Assembly: GCA_022410635.1 (NCBI GenBank)
Contig: JAJVDF010000001.1
Coordinates: 13,935,915 to 13,999,914, forward strand
Direction: 5' to 3'
DNA: 64,000 nucleotides
Origin: Tretioscincus oriximinensis
Taxonomy: Eukaryota > Chordata > Lepidosauria > Squamata > Gymnophthalmidae
Shown here: positions 12,301 through 21,387 of the stretch, one piece after another
Position numbering within the stretch: position 1 is the first letter of the stretch
How the letters are laid out: each line of letters starts with the position of its first letter
Translations under genes and position numbers: made by a program
Notes under the pieces: model-generated
Told to the model about the DNA's origin: nothing
The model's database searches: none
Seen by the model: only the letters and a program-made list of their open reading frames with translations

Positions 12301-15300
12301 ANAAAAAAGCAAATGTTACCAGAAGTGACATCATTTTGATGTACTTCCAGTATTTGCTTGCAGGCAATTTGTGTGACAGGAAGTGATGTCACTTCCTGTC
12401 ATGCACAGGAAGTGATGTCATAAAACCCCTTCTCGTGCTCTGCATGGGCGAGATCATTTAGGGCTGCACTGGATTTCGGGCTCCCTGCCCGATATCTGGC
12501 TTCCAAGTTGAGGTAAAGGGGTTATGGCACAACCATAGGAAAATGAGTAAAAGTGCCAATGATCCCAATTCGTGTTATATTTTTGTTTTTGTTTAGTGAC
12601 GTCATAAAGCTGAAAGAAGCAGGAGTGTGAAATCCTAAAATTATCTGGGATTGGGATCCTCTTTGTGTTTTGGGACTATCTTTAATGATATCTACTGTTA
12701 TATACTGCTCAATCAAATAAAGGGAACAGTTAAACAACAGAATATAACTTCCAGTAAATCAAACTTCTGTGAAATCAAATTGTCCACTTAGGAAGCAATA
12801 CTGATTGACAATCAATTTGACATGCTGTTGTGCAAATGGAATAGACAACAGGTGGAAATTATTGGCAATTATCAAGACACACTCAATAAAGGAGTGGTTC
12901 TGCAGTTGGGGACTGCAGACCACTTCTCAGTACCAATGCTTTCTGGCTGATGGTTTGGTGACTTTTGAATGTTGGTTGTGCTTTCACACTCGTGGTAGCA
13001 TGAGATGGACTCTGCAACGCACACAAGTGGCTCAGGTAGTGCAGCTCATCCAGGATAACACATCAATGCGAGCTGTGTTTGTCAGCGTAGTGTCCAGAGG
13101 CTGGAGGCACTACCAGGAGATAGGTCAGTACACCAGGAGATGTGGAGGGGGTCATACGAGGGCAACAACCCAGCAGCAGGACCGCTACATCCACCTTTGT
13201 GCAAGGNAGGAAGAGGAGCATTGCCAGAGCCCTGCAAAATGACCTCCAGCAGGCCACAAATGTGCATGTGTCTGCACAAATGGTTAGAAACTGACTCCAT
13301 GAGGATAATATGAGGGCCCAACATCCACAGATGGGGGTTGTGCTCACAGCCCAACACCATGCAAAACGCTTGGCATTTGCCACAGAACACCAGGATTGGC
13401 AACTTCTCCACAGGCGCCTTATGCTCTTCACAGATGAAAGCTGGTTCACACTGAGCACATGTAATGCCAGGGAGATCGATCTGCTCTCTGCAACATCCTT
13501 CAGCGTGACCGGTTTGGCAGTAGGTCAGCAATGGTGTAGGGTGGTATTTCTTTGGAGGGCCACACAGCCTTCCATGTGCTCACCAGAGGTAGCCTGATTG
13601 CCTTTAGGTATCAAGATGAGATCCTCAGACCCCTTGTGAGACCGTATGCTGGTACGGTTGGCCCTGGGTTCCTCCTAATGCAGGACAATGCCAGACTTCA
13701 TGTGGCTGGAGTGTGTCAGCAGTTCCTGCAAGATGAAGACATTGAAGCTATGGACTGGCCCACCAGTTCCCCAGACTTGAATCCGATTGATTTTGTTTGA
13801 AGGACATTACATCAAGGTTGGTTCAGCCTGTAGTGGGTTTTTCCACTTTACTTTTGTGTGTGACTCCAAATTCAGGCTTCCATTGGTTAATGAATTTGAT
13901 TTCCATTGATGATTTTTGTGTGCTTTTGTTNTCAGTACATTCAACTTCGTACAGAACAAAGTATTCAATGAGAATATTTCATTCATTCAGATCTAGGATG
14001 TGTTATTTGAGTGTTCCCTTTATTTGTTTGAGCAGTGTATTATACAATCACTCTTGAATAGTCACTATATAGCTGATGTTACTCTATGTAAATTGGTGTA
14101 CGTTTTTGCTCTTTGTGAGATTTATATAACTTGATGCAAGCCTATTGCTTGTGGTGAGCATTCTTTGGCGTTTTTACTCACTTTCTATATCTAGCTTCCA
14201 GCAGCTCCCAACACTGTTTGCATAGTTTCAGATTACATGAACCAGTGAGAAAGAATTTGGCAGTTGTAGTCCAACAATATCTCTAGAACCATTGTTGATC
14301 ACTTGGACCTCTTTTAGCCATTGTTTCTATCTTGCATTATCATCTGACCTCTGTCTCTTTTGCAGTTCAGATGTTGTGGGGGCATGTCCTATAAAGACTG
14401 GTCCCAAAACATGTACTTCAATTGCACAGCTCACAACCCTAGCCGGGAACGATGCTCAGTGCCTTATTCCTGTTGCCTGCATGCTGATGACCAGGTAAGG
14501 AAATTAAAAAATCTCAATTTTTTACCCTTTGCTCAAGAGGTTGTCATATTCTCATCAAGAATGCTAATCCATCTGATCACTGGTTGCATGATGACGTCTC
14601 TCCCTAGGTATTTGAGGTATTGGAACATTCTGCAGTGCAACCACTAAATGGTGCTATTGGCAATTCTGATATGTATTAATCCAGAATCCCTTCTCACAAA
14701 ATTTCCTAGCAATTGCTTCTAGAATCTCATGCAGAAGAAGAAAATAAAATCTTTACTTGCTCTTACTTCCCCATGAANGGCCTTGAGATGCATTCTGCCT
14801 GTCTTTCCATCCTAGAGGCAGTATTTAATCAGCCATCAATAGTCATTCATTTGTTTCTAATTCTTTCTTAAAGTTATCCAGGCTCCTTGCTATTGCCTTT
14901 TTCTTCTGTCCAAAATGGCTTTCATGTTTGTATACAACCCAAACAGTGATAACTTTAGAAGTTTAAGAAAATATCAAATCTAGTTCATCAATTACTTCTT
15001 AATTTAGCAAATCAAATATTACCTAACTAAATGAATATCTGTGGGGTTTAAGATTATAATTTAATCCCTTTGTATGGTTTAATCTTCTATTTCATCTTGA
15101 GTGCAACGAGGTTCTAGGGTGATATGCAAATGCGAATGAATAAATAAAAGTATTTTGCAAGGAAAACTAAATGACATCTGATTGCTTCAAAAGAAGCTGG
15201 AATGAATTCATGCAAGTTAAGGTTATCAATGGCTATTATCCCAGGTGGTAATGGCAAAGTGATCCAGTGGAGTCGTTTCTTACCTTCTTGGGTAATCCTA

Positions 15301-17391
15301 CAGACATCTAGTTAAGTTAGCATAAACAGGTAGGGAAAATAGGATTAAAGTAGTGACATTTCAGAATAATTTCATTCTGTCTTTTATCTAAAAGTCTTAA
15401 CGTAGCTTATGCCATTAAAGCTAATAATAAATATATAACATAGTAACTCAGAAGTCCCAGGTGTTTGAAAATTATATATTGTAGGTATATAANCTGCATA
15501 GGAAGTTATTCTACATCCTGGGGGCCATCGCAGAAAACCCATTTCACAACTTGTTGCCTCTCAGGTTAAGATCATTTATAAGGCAAATCTTATTATGGGA
15601 TGATCTTGTTCTCTGGGCAGACTTATATGGGAGAAGATGACAACTTCAGGCCTTAATATGGAAGCACCAACATCTCGAATTAGGCTCTTGATAATGAATA
15701 CAGACCAAACACATTTTTTATGGAGGAGGGGTGCAAATTATCTCATCTTACCCGTTCATTCCTCATTTGGAGCCTGCAATAGCTCCTGAGCAAGCTGCCT
15801 TAGCCTGTGCATGTGAGGCACAGTGGCACAGAGGATAAGAATAGGCCTTTCAACAGAGGTCGGTTCTTCCAGGCACATGTGTCTGCCGTGGAGATGTGTG
15901 CCCTCTACTGGCCCTTAGCTTCAGCCAACCTACATAAGAACATAAGAACATAAGAAGAGCCATACTGGATCAGGCCACAGCCCATCTAGTCCATCCTCAC
16001 ACAGAGGCCCACCAGATGCACCTGGGCAGTCCGAACAGAGGAAAGCAAAATATGCACCTGTTCATGACTCCATGCAAATGGTATCTCAGGAGTCCTACCT
16101 GTTGCTCCATCCCGGAGGCAACATCCAGACATCCATCCTAGTACCCATTTATACCCTTGGTGTCCATAAACCTGTCTAGNCCTGTCTTGAAACTATCCAA
16201 GCTGTTAGCTACCACTACCTCTTCAGGAAGTAAATTCCACAGGCCGATGACCCTCTGGGTGAAAAAATACTTTCCTTTGTCTGTTCTCACTTCTCTACCC
16301 AACCTAGCTGTCTGAAAGTGAGCAATTGCAAATAGTTGAATAGGTACCATCATCTCAATGTGATGGGGAAGATAGAATATAAGCTTTGGGGCAAAAAATA
16401 GTTTGTAAGCTGCTTTGAGTCTCTTCAGGTGAGAAAAGCGGGGTATAAAAACCCAGTTCTTCTTCTTCTTTTACAAGTCAGTCGTCAATACCATGTGTGG
16501 TCAAGGAATGCAGGCCCTCAACTACCTTGAAGCCAGTGAGTTCATTTACACTAATGGCTGTATTGACAAGCTGGTGAACTGGCTTCATGGCAATCTGTTT
16601 CTTCTCGGCGGAGTAGCCCTTGGCTTGGCCATTCCTCAGGTAATGTTTCNTCAATATGCCCCACGGATTTTAAGGTGTCTGAGAAAATTTGTATAAAGTG
16701 AGACTTTGATTCTGTAGTTATGTGTGAATATGTTTGCCAGCTTTTTAAAGTCTTCCCAGGAAGACTTTAATCAAAACTGGGCAAGGTAAAAATGTGAATT
16801 ATACAAGGAAAGGGACTAAGAAGAGATGAGAAAGCTGGTTATTGGTAGTAGAAGGTTGTTTAAAATGGCCATCAAAGGTGAAATAAATTCAAATAAGAGG
16901 GACCAAGAATGGCTTTGCTTAAGGTTATGGGGCAAAAGGACCTATACCTGGCATTACCAAGCACCTGCATAAGTATAACATAAGCACTAAGCTTTTTTAA
17001 CTATTCTGTTTTAGTTTATAGTTATTTTATTGGTATAGGCAGGATATATAATTATAGTAAATAAATTATGATGCACAATCAATTTGGAATATTTAAACAT
17101 TTCTTGGTAAAAGGATTCTACCATTCTAAATTCATTTTTATTTGTGTCTTTTAATGTAGGATGTTTTTTGCGGTTTACTTTAGTGTTGTAATGCACTTTT
17201 TACTCTGGATGAAAAAAAGATACAATGCTTGGTATGGGCTTCTATTAATCTTCCGGTTCTGTCTTCTATTCCACTCCCTTTCCTTGCAGTTGATTGGTAT
17301 TCTGCTCTCGCAAGTTCTCGTCAATCAGATTCGAGACCAGATTAAACTTCAGCTGTATAACCAGCAGCATCGAGCTGATCCCTGGTACTAA
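6336..17391 (+). CDS. TSPAN33: TSPAN33 (tetraspanin-33), exons 2-8, 5' partial
   Basis: A four-pass membrane tetraspanin of the TSPANC8 subgroup, known to bind ADAM10 and control its maturation and surface delivery; in mammals it is linked to erythroid and B cells. Join: 6336-6393, 7939-8066, 9358-9432, 10744-10839, 14366-14494, 16478-16639, 17290-17391. All introns are GT-AG and all phases agree, giving 249 residues plus TAA. Added to the 34 residues of human exon 1, this equals the human length of 283. Seen: the end of TM1, TM2 ([16 protein letters not shown]), TM3 ([13 protein letters not shown]), a large extracellular loop with CCGG, and TM4 ([15 protein letters not shown]). The loop has eight cysteines (CC, C, C, CC, C, C), the TSPANC8 signature. 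The C-terminus HRADPWY matches human. Exon 1 was not found; the upstream 6.3 kb is AT-rich repeat DNA. SMO lies about 10 kb downstream in the same orientation, which supports orthology. Confidence 0.95.
7540..7865 (+). mobile_element. L2-clade LINE 3' end in TSPAN33 intron 2
   Basis: The order gagagagtctgtgccatg, ggaataaccaccctgtggag, a cctttgacttctg segment and ggacctttaggtgaaggtta matches an L2 ORF2 C-terminus and 3' UTR. It ends in tataaatattttaga and runs into a GATA microsatellite. Confidence 0.6.
7866..7915. repeat. GATA/GGAT microsatellite
   Basis: Short array of agat and ggat units (agatagataaatggatggat) directly after the L2 tail and about 20 bases before TSPAN33 exon 3. Confidence 0.8.
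7939..8066 (+). CDS. TSPAN33: TSPAN33 exon 3 (TM2)
   Basis: Acceptor ttttttaacag, donor gtaaga; 128 nt completing Glu-54 and running to residue 96. Contains TM2 and the intracellular loop [16 protein letters not shown], which is nearly identical to human. Directly upstream (7866-7915) is a GATA/GGAT microsatellite that follows an L2 3' end. Confidence 0.95.
8215..9265 (+). mobile_element. L2-clade LINE fragment, split by a hAT insertion
   Basis: The left part (8215-8586) encodes degraded reverse-transcriptase text including [12 protein letters not shown]. The right part (8980-9265) continues the same family: tctgctccttctgagccagg, gcctgtgtattgggctggat, and ctggattcatctttgttgct. The gap between is exactly the hAT element at 8587-8971. 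Frames are broken; not functional. Confidence 0.75.
8587..8971. mobile_element. Non-autonomous hAT-like element, GC-rich
   Basis: Ends CAGGGCTTTTTTTGTGG and GTGGAAAAAAAGCACTG are inverted repeats with few mismatches. The flanks are an exact 8-bp duplication, TTAATGAT, at 8579-8586 and 8972-8979. CAG-type ends with an 8-bp duplication are hallmarks of the hAT superfamily. The interior is very GC-rich with a repeated unit (ataaaaggtgccggtac, then gcggagtttaggcggg). Confidence 0.85.
9358..9432 (+). CDS. TSPAN33: TSPAN33 exon 4 (TM3)
   Basis: Acceptor tttctcctgcag, donor gtagga; 75 nt, 25 codons, phase 0 at both ends. Reads [16 protein letters not shown] followed by VLGFVFSDK, which is TM3 and the start of the large extracellular loop. 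Confidence 0.95.
9433..10130. other. TSPAN33 intron 4, no feature recognised
   Basis: Low-complexity and unique-looking intronic DNA. The open frame running on from exon 4 has no homology that I recognise and passes through the splice donor. Confidence 0.5.
10137..10172. mobile_element. Half of a Tc1/mariner-type MITE
   Basis: After TATATATA comes CTGCTCAAAACAATTAAAGG and aacacttttacata, the left arm of the palindromic MITE seen complete at 20220-20293. The right arm is missing. Confidence 0.6.
10535..10625 (-). repeat. Degraded Penelope-like tail
   Basis: acaagcaccttaaagactaa, then gttggtagcatgagcttttg on the + strand: antisense of the repeat tail seen better at 25191-25447. The ribozyme-like core is lost. 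Confidence 0.5.
10744..10839 (+). CDS. TSPAN33: TSPAN33 exon 5 (large loop, N-terminal part)
   Basis: Acceptor ctcttgtag, donor gtaagc; 96 nt, 32 codons. Reads [19 protein letters not shown] and continues to DFGQQE. This corresponds to the helical part of the large loop before the CCG motif. Confidence 0.95.
11100..11870. other. Unclassified, possibly LTR-like, in TSPAN33 intron 5
   Basis: Non-coding. The segment from about 11290 reads like a transposon end (aagggtttttattgcagcaa; a later tccttatttatagtccg), but I could not define borders or a family. Confidence 0.25.
11875..12030 (-). mobile_element. CR1-like LINE fragment
   Basis: The + strand shows antisense CR1 text: gtgctggttgctttcatcac, tctgtgggtcaaacgtcctt, a ctcatcagctgcatagagtg segment, and ccctggttctagtgttgt. 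Confidence 0.55.
12374..12401. repeat. 28-bp palindrome with GGAA and CRE-like halves
   Basis: TGACAGGAAGTGA and its exact complement, separated by TG. A further half-copy (CAGGAAGTGATGTCA) follows at 12406-12420. It could be part of a transposon rather than a control site. Confidence 0.6.
12705..14035 (+). mobile_element. Decayed Tc1/mariner transposon in TSPAN33 intron 5
   Basis: Inverted ends CTGCTCAATCAAATAAAGGG and the complement of CCCTTTATTTGTTTGAGCAG bound about 1.33 kb. The interior is a Tc1-type transposase in several frames: a helix-turn-helix part ([17 protein letters not shown]), TDESWFTLS (Asp at 13433), LMQDNARLH (Asp at 13684) and SPDLNPID (13789). The last two acidic positions are 34 residues apart as in DD34E, but the third is Asp. 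Frameshifts and an internal stop make it inactive. Confidence 0.85.
14366..14494 (+). CDS. TSPAN33: TSPAN33 exon 6 (large loop, CCG motif)
   Basis: Acceptor tcttttgcag, donor gtaagg; 129 nt, 43 codons. Starts [18 protein letters not shown] and ends SCCLHADDQ. Carries six of the eight loop cysteines. An NCT glycosylation sequon is present (NCTAHN). Confidence 0.95.
14750..14910 (-). mobile_element. CR1-like LINE fragment
   Basis: The + strand carries gagatgcattctgcctgtct, aggcagtatttaatcagcc, and tttcttaaagttatccaggc, which matches the antisense 3' part of other CR1-like copies here. Confidence 0.5.
14911..15935. other. TSPAN33 intron 6, no feature recognised
   Basis: AT-rich, no open frames of interest and no clear repeat family. 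Confidence 0.45.
15940..16345 (-). mobile_element. CR1/L2-type LINE 3' end in TSPAN33 intron 6
   Basis: Starts at gaacataagaagagcc (antisense 3' end). The - strand encodes the reverse-transcriptase C-terminus [18 protein letters not shown], then SLDSFKT. The same 3' end recurs at 22525, 58381 and 63515. Confidence 0.75.
16385..16470 (+). mobile_element. SINE 3' tail abutting TSPAN33 exon 7
   Basis: agtttgtaagctgctttgag followed by aaaagcggggtataaaaac and (TTC)n. The same text occurs at 18760-18850 and, reversed, at 63190-63268. It ends 7 bases before the exon 7 boundary. Confidence 0.8.
16478..16639 (+). CDS. TSPAN33: TSPAN33 exon 7 (end of large loop, TM4)
   Basis: Donor gtaatg; 162 nt, 54 codons. 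Acceptor is acaag just before TCA. The next AG (after tcag) would break the frame, so 16478 is the only start that keeps phase. Reads [16 protein letters not shown] and ends at AIPQ. The last two loop cysteines and TM4 are here. The pyrimidine stretch before the acceptor is the tail of a SINE. Confidence 0.94.
16640..17289. other. TSPAN33 intron 7, no feature recognised
   Basis: AT-rich intron with ordinary donor and acceptor; no repeat that I could assign. Confidence 0.5.
17290..17391 (+). CDS. TSPAN33: TSPAN33 exon 8 (C-terminus) and stop
   Basis: Acceptor tttccttgcag; 33 codons plus TAA. Reads [18 protein letters not shown] and ends QQHRADPWY, the same C-terminus as human. Confidence 0.96.
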   Translation: MIGILLSQVLVNQIRDQIKLQLYNQQHRADPWY

Positions 17392-18930
17392 AGGGTCTTG
17401 TGTTTGTTGGTGAAGAGAATACTTAACAGCTCATGATCCAAGAAGCACTATTTCATTGGGTGCCCATCTATGGAGCAGGAAGAGAGGGATTTCTCCCATC
17501 TCCATCTTCACAAAACTGGGCAAGTGGCTTTCCCTTCCAGGTCTCTTAGATGGTTGGAAAGGAGATGTGGAAAGTGAAGGAGCAACTGGAAAATCACTTT
17601 TTTGCCTACCAGGGACCAACCCCTAAGTGACAGTTTGTCATCTACAATCAAGATGGTTTTTCAAGGACCAAGGGGGTCTGCCTTTTCTTCATACTACTGG
17701 AAGTGGTGGGGAGAGCAAATTCCAAACCTTGATCTATTTCAAGTGATGTTCTATTGTTGCTGTAATTTTTTTCTTGCTGTCTCATAAGGGAAGAGAATGG
17801 ACTAGAAGAATGAATAGGAGGCAGGAGCAGAAAGATGCTAAAATGCAAAGTGTTTCTTGATACACTTGAGCCTCACGATAAAAACATGGCCTCGTACCCT
17901 GTGAAAGCAGTGGAAGGAACATCCAGATAGGGATTGCAGGCTTATGGGAGTTGGGGTTTTATTAGGGAAATTAAAGCCCTTTTCATACTGGTTCTTATTC
18001 TTGGACATACCTTAGAATAGGGGCTCATTATCCACATAGTAATAATAGTGACCATGGAAATCCTGAACGAGGCTGGCCAAAGTGCACTAGCATGCAAATG
18101 GCATGCCCCTGTTGTGAGGTATATTGGGCCCAATATGGACAGGGCCCATAGCATGCCTTAACAAGGTACTCCTTGAATGCTGCTGAGCATCTTCTGCCAT
18201 GAGCCTGAGTCCATATGACCAATGACAAGGAGTGATGAGAGTTGTAGATCAGCAGGACCGGGAGGGGTACAGTGGTTACCATGGCACTCCCATGCTGTGT
18301 AGTGTGATTCTCGTCTTCTGAACAAGCAGGACTGTAACACCTTTCCCTTAGCTAGCAATTGGTACTAAGAGTTGGAGGTACTATGTTACTTGCTAAGCTG
18401 ATGATGCCACTTATTTATTCCATTACTATTCGCAATTCTGGAATAAAACAGTCCTGAGTGCTTTATTTCAGAATATCCAGGTGAGGTAAGCAATGTCTAG
18501 ATGCAGTCTTAATTTGTTACTGTTCTCCTCACTCCAGGGAATGCATTCATGGGCTGATTTGATTTTTTCCCAATCAGGATCCAAAATGGTTAGGGCACAA
18601 ACGACTCAGATCGGGTTCCAAGACCCTGTGTCGGATGTGGAGAGAGGTGAATGCTTTCTACTAGCCTGCAGCTCTAGCCAACCCAGCTATTCGAAAGCAA
18701 GAATTGCAACAGGCTGCGATAAAGGGGAACCACCAGAGCGTGGTGTGGAAAACAGAATGTAAGCCTTTGGGCGAAAATAACTTTGTAAGCCACTTTGAGT
18801 CCCTTTGGGTGAGAACAGCAGGATATAAAAATCCAGTTCTTCTTCCTTCCTTTTTCAATTTGTTAGGAGAATGTCCTGAGGAATAATGTCTGTTCAGTAT
18901 CTTTGTCTAATAAATGTCCTTTGAAAAGTG
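17392..18930 (+). other. TSPAN33 3' UTR with two candidate poly(A) signals
   Basis: Non-coding sequence after the TAA. AATAAA hexamers lie at 18442-18447 and 18909-18914. The second would place a SINE (18640-18850) inside the UTR. A hAT-like foldback element begins 46 bases after it. Which signal is used cannot be told from DNA alone. Confidence 0.55.
18640..18850 (+). mobile_element. SINE with TTC-rich tail in the TSPAN33 3' UTR region
   Basis: Ends in ctttgtaagccactttgagt, gagaacagcaggatataaaa and a TTCTTCTTCC tail, the same tail as at 16385-16470. Its 5' part is less clear. Confidence 0.65.
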
Positions 18931-18959
18931 AAGCTAAGATTTCTTCTTGGGGTGTCAGT

Positions 18960-19516
18960 TAGGCTGACCAGATGACCCCTTTTTTGGGGGGGGGGACCTG
19001 ATTTTGGGTGTCTACCCCGTTCTCACGGGGCTGGGAGGCACTATTTCCCCGGTTTTTGCTGAGAAAAAAAATATTTTTTTTGAAAAAAGATTTTTTTGAA
19101 AGAAAAATTCACTGCGCCACCACTAGGGAGCTCTGGCATCTGGGGCCAGCTCCTGAAGGCATCCTCCCCTCAGTAAAAATAAAAATTCTCATGCACTTCA
19201 ACCAATTCTCGCACACTTTTAAAAAATGATTTTTTTAAAAAAATAGTACACTGCACCACCACTAGGTGTCTCTAGCAACTGGGGCCAGCTCCTGAAGGTG
19301 CCCTCCCCTCTGTAAAAAAATTTAAAAATTCTGATGCACTCCAAAAATTCTCAGTTTAAAAATTCTCACACACCTAAAAAAATTCTCACATGCTTCACAG
19401 ATTTCTCGGGCGGGAATGGAATGCATTTTGGTAGGTAATTTGCATATTTATGAATATGCAGATTAGCATGAATATTAATTACCCCGGTTTGGGCCTCAGA
19501 AAATCTGATCAGCCTA
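18960..19516. mobile_element. hAT-like foldback element (TAGGCTGACC family), copy 2, with exact TSD
   Basis: Ends TAGGCTGACCAGAT and ATCTGATCAGCCTA. The flanks are an exact 8-bp duplication, GTGTCAGT (18952-18959 and 19517-19524). It holds two internal copies of a roughly 130-bp unit (ccaccactaggga and ccaccactaggtg, each followed by ggggccagctcctgaagg). No transposase frame, so it is non-autonomous. Confidence 0.88.
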
Positions 19517-19524
19517 GTGTCAGT

Positions 19525-20215
19525 TCAACGTAATTCTATGAGCCATCTCTCCTAGCGCCTGGGATTTGGGAGTCATCACTTTCTGGCAGAATTTCAAAAC
19601 TTTCCTATTTCTGTCAACTGTGGTGCATAAACATCACTTTCCACATTGAAACTTCTCTCCATCATCTTCTGTGACCCCTGAAGCTTCCAAATGGGTTTGC
19701 AAGACGGTGGGGTTGGCGAAGACTTTAATCCTGTTTGGGCTACCAACGAACTGAGGGGAAACTGATCAAATTAGCCTAGAAGATAAAGATAGGAGAGACT
19801 GTGGTGTTTGGGAAGAGAAAGAGAGTTCAGAAAGTAACAGAACAGTATTTAACTGGAAGAAATACAAGGTCCATCCAGACATCTTTTGCACATACAAAAA
19901 GTTTTCGCCTAACTAATTCAATCTGGGATGTTTGCTAGTGCGCTTCCATGACCAAAGTTTCACATTTGTTCTTCACCACTTCAGAAAACTCTCAGAACAG
20001 AAGTCCCTCTACTGGGCACAAGGGGAACGCAAGCGCTTTGCAAAAAAACAAAAATCCATCATTGCTACAAAAGGAAAGAGAATAACAAAAAAACCCTCCC
20101 TAAACCCCAGTTTTACACTCCTTCCTAACACAGTAAACTTTCCACTGATCTCAGTTCAGTACAAGGAGAAAAGCCAGATGCTTTTTGCTGATGCATATAG
20201 AAAGGGAGGTGAAAA
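19525..20215. other. Intergenic, no feature recognised
   Basis: No coding or repeat signal that I can name, apart from A-rich stretches. Confidence 0.45.
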
Positions 20216-20219
20216 TCTC

Positions 20220-20293
20220 CTGCTCAAAACAATTAAGGGAACACTTTAACATAACAGTGTAACCCTAAGTGTTCCCTTAATTGTTTTGAGCAG
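20220..20293. mobile_element. 74-bp palindromic Tc1/mariner-type MITE
   Basis: Two perfect 27-bp inverted arms beginning CTGCTCAAAACAATTAAGGG, with a 20-bp loop (taacataacagtgtaaccct). The right side is followed by TATATATA. The arms resemble the ends of the Tc1 element at 12705-14035. Confidence 0.85.
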
Positions 20294-20776
20294 TATATAT
20301 AGTAGTGCCGGGGAGGGAGGACGTTGTGGGGAGGAAAAGGCTGCGCAAGGTGGGATGGTTGAGACCACACACAGTCTCAGTGCTGGCAGCCCCAAAGCCT
20401 TGCCTGCGTCTCTCAGCGAACAGAGCAGCTATGGAAAATGAGAAACCCACCCACATTCATGCTCTGACGAGGCCAAAAGCACCAACGTCAGAGCCTTGGG
20501 AAGGCACAGAGGAAGGCTGTGTGAGAAGAATGTGGCAGATACCAGTGCCCTGACTAGGCCTTCCAGTGAATCTGGCAAAAGATTTTCAGAGGTCTCTTGC
20601 CCTGTTGACAGTAGGTAGGCCTGGCTTTGTTGGATAGGACTGTGGAGGTGGAAGGGGCCACTGTCCTGTTCGTCCATTTGCAATAAGGGATTGACATGTT
20701 ACTGTAACCTCCCACAGACTTCACTGTTCTGCATCGCAATACAGGATTCCCTTGAGCCTACAGGGACCCATTTGGC

Positions 20777-21275
20777 CAGGGGTGGGCAAACGTTTTGGAC
20801 GTGAGAGACATTTTGTGGCAATGCCCCCTTCCCAGAGTGACTTGGGGGGGCACATGGTCATGTCCTCTTCCCAAGGCCTGGCCCCTTCCCAAGACTTTTT
20901 CCTTTACCTTCCTTTTTCTTTCCTGCTTTCCTTCTCTCTTTCCTTTCAGGTTTGCAGACACGATGCATACCAAGAGCAGTTCTGGACGTCGTCAGCAAGT
21001 GACTGCCACCTGCCTGACTCCGCCGCAGGTGACCAATCAGGCAGGCGGCAGTCGATCGCTGCCAACGTCCAGAACTGCTCTTGGGGGTGTGTGCCTTGTT
21101 TGGATGATGCAGATATGGTGCACACTACCAAGATCAGTTCTGGACATTTTGAGGACGTAAAAAGAGAAATACCCACCACCAGGGTCCTTCTGGTGAGGTC
21201 AGAGCCACACTCAAGCAGCCAAAGAGCTGCAGATGGCTCTAGAGCTGCAATTTCTGACCTATGCATTTGGCATGG
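20777..21275. mobile_element. hAT-like fragment containing a long hairpin
   Basis: Begins CAGGGGTGGGCAAACG, a common hAT terminus. The matching right end is not complete (agagctgcagatggctctag). Inside, 20968-21092 is a hairpin: ccaagagcagttctggacgt pairs with acgtccagaactgctcttgg, and gactgccacctgcctg pairs with caggcaggcggcagtc. A third arm copy lies near 21128. Confidence 0.6.
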
Positions 21276-21387
21276 TTTCTCTTCTTTCTTCTGTATCCCC
21301 ACCATTTAATCATTTAATTTATATTTCATCAGCTGGATACTTAAGTACCTTTATGAGCTTTGAGGGGAATTATTCACAAAGAAGTGA

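Noticed and set aside
12805..13800. Transposase as a working or domesticated gene
   Set aside because: Split over several frames, with an altered catalytic residue and both inverted ends still present; a decayed transposon.
16482..16639. Alternative acceptor four bases downstream for TSPAN33 exon 7
   Set aside because: It would shift the frame relative to exon 6, which ends in phase 0.
20752..21309. Overlapping 120-185-codon frames on both strands
   Set aside because: They lie in a transposon-derived hairpin where inverted repeats open frames on both strands; no domain recognised.
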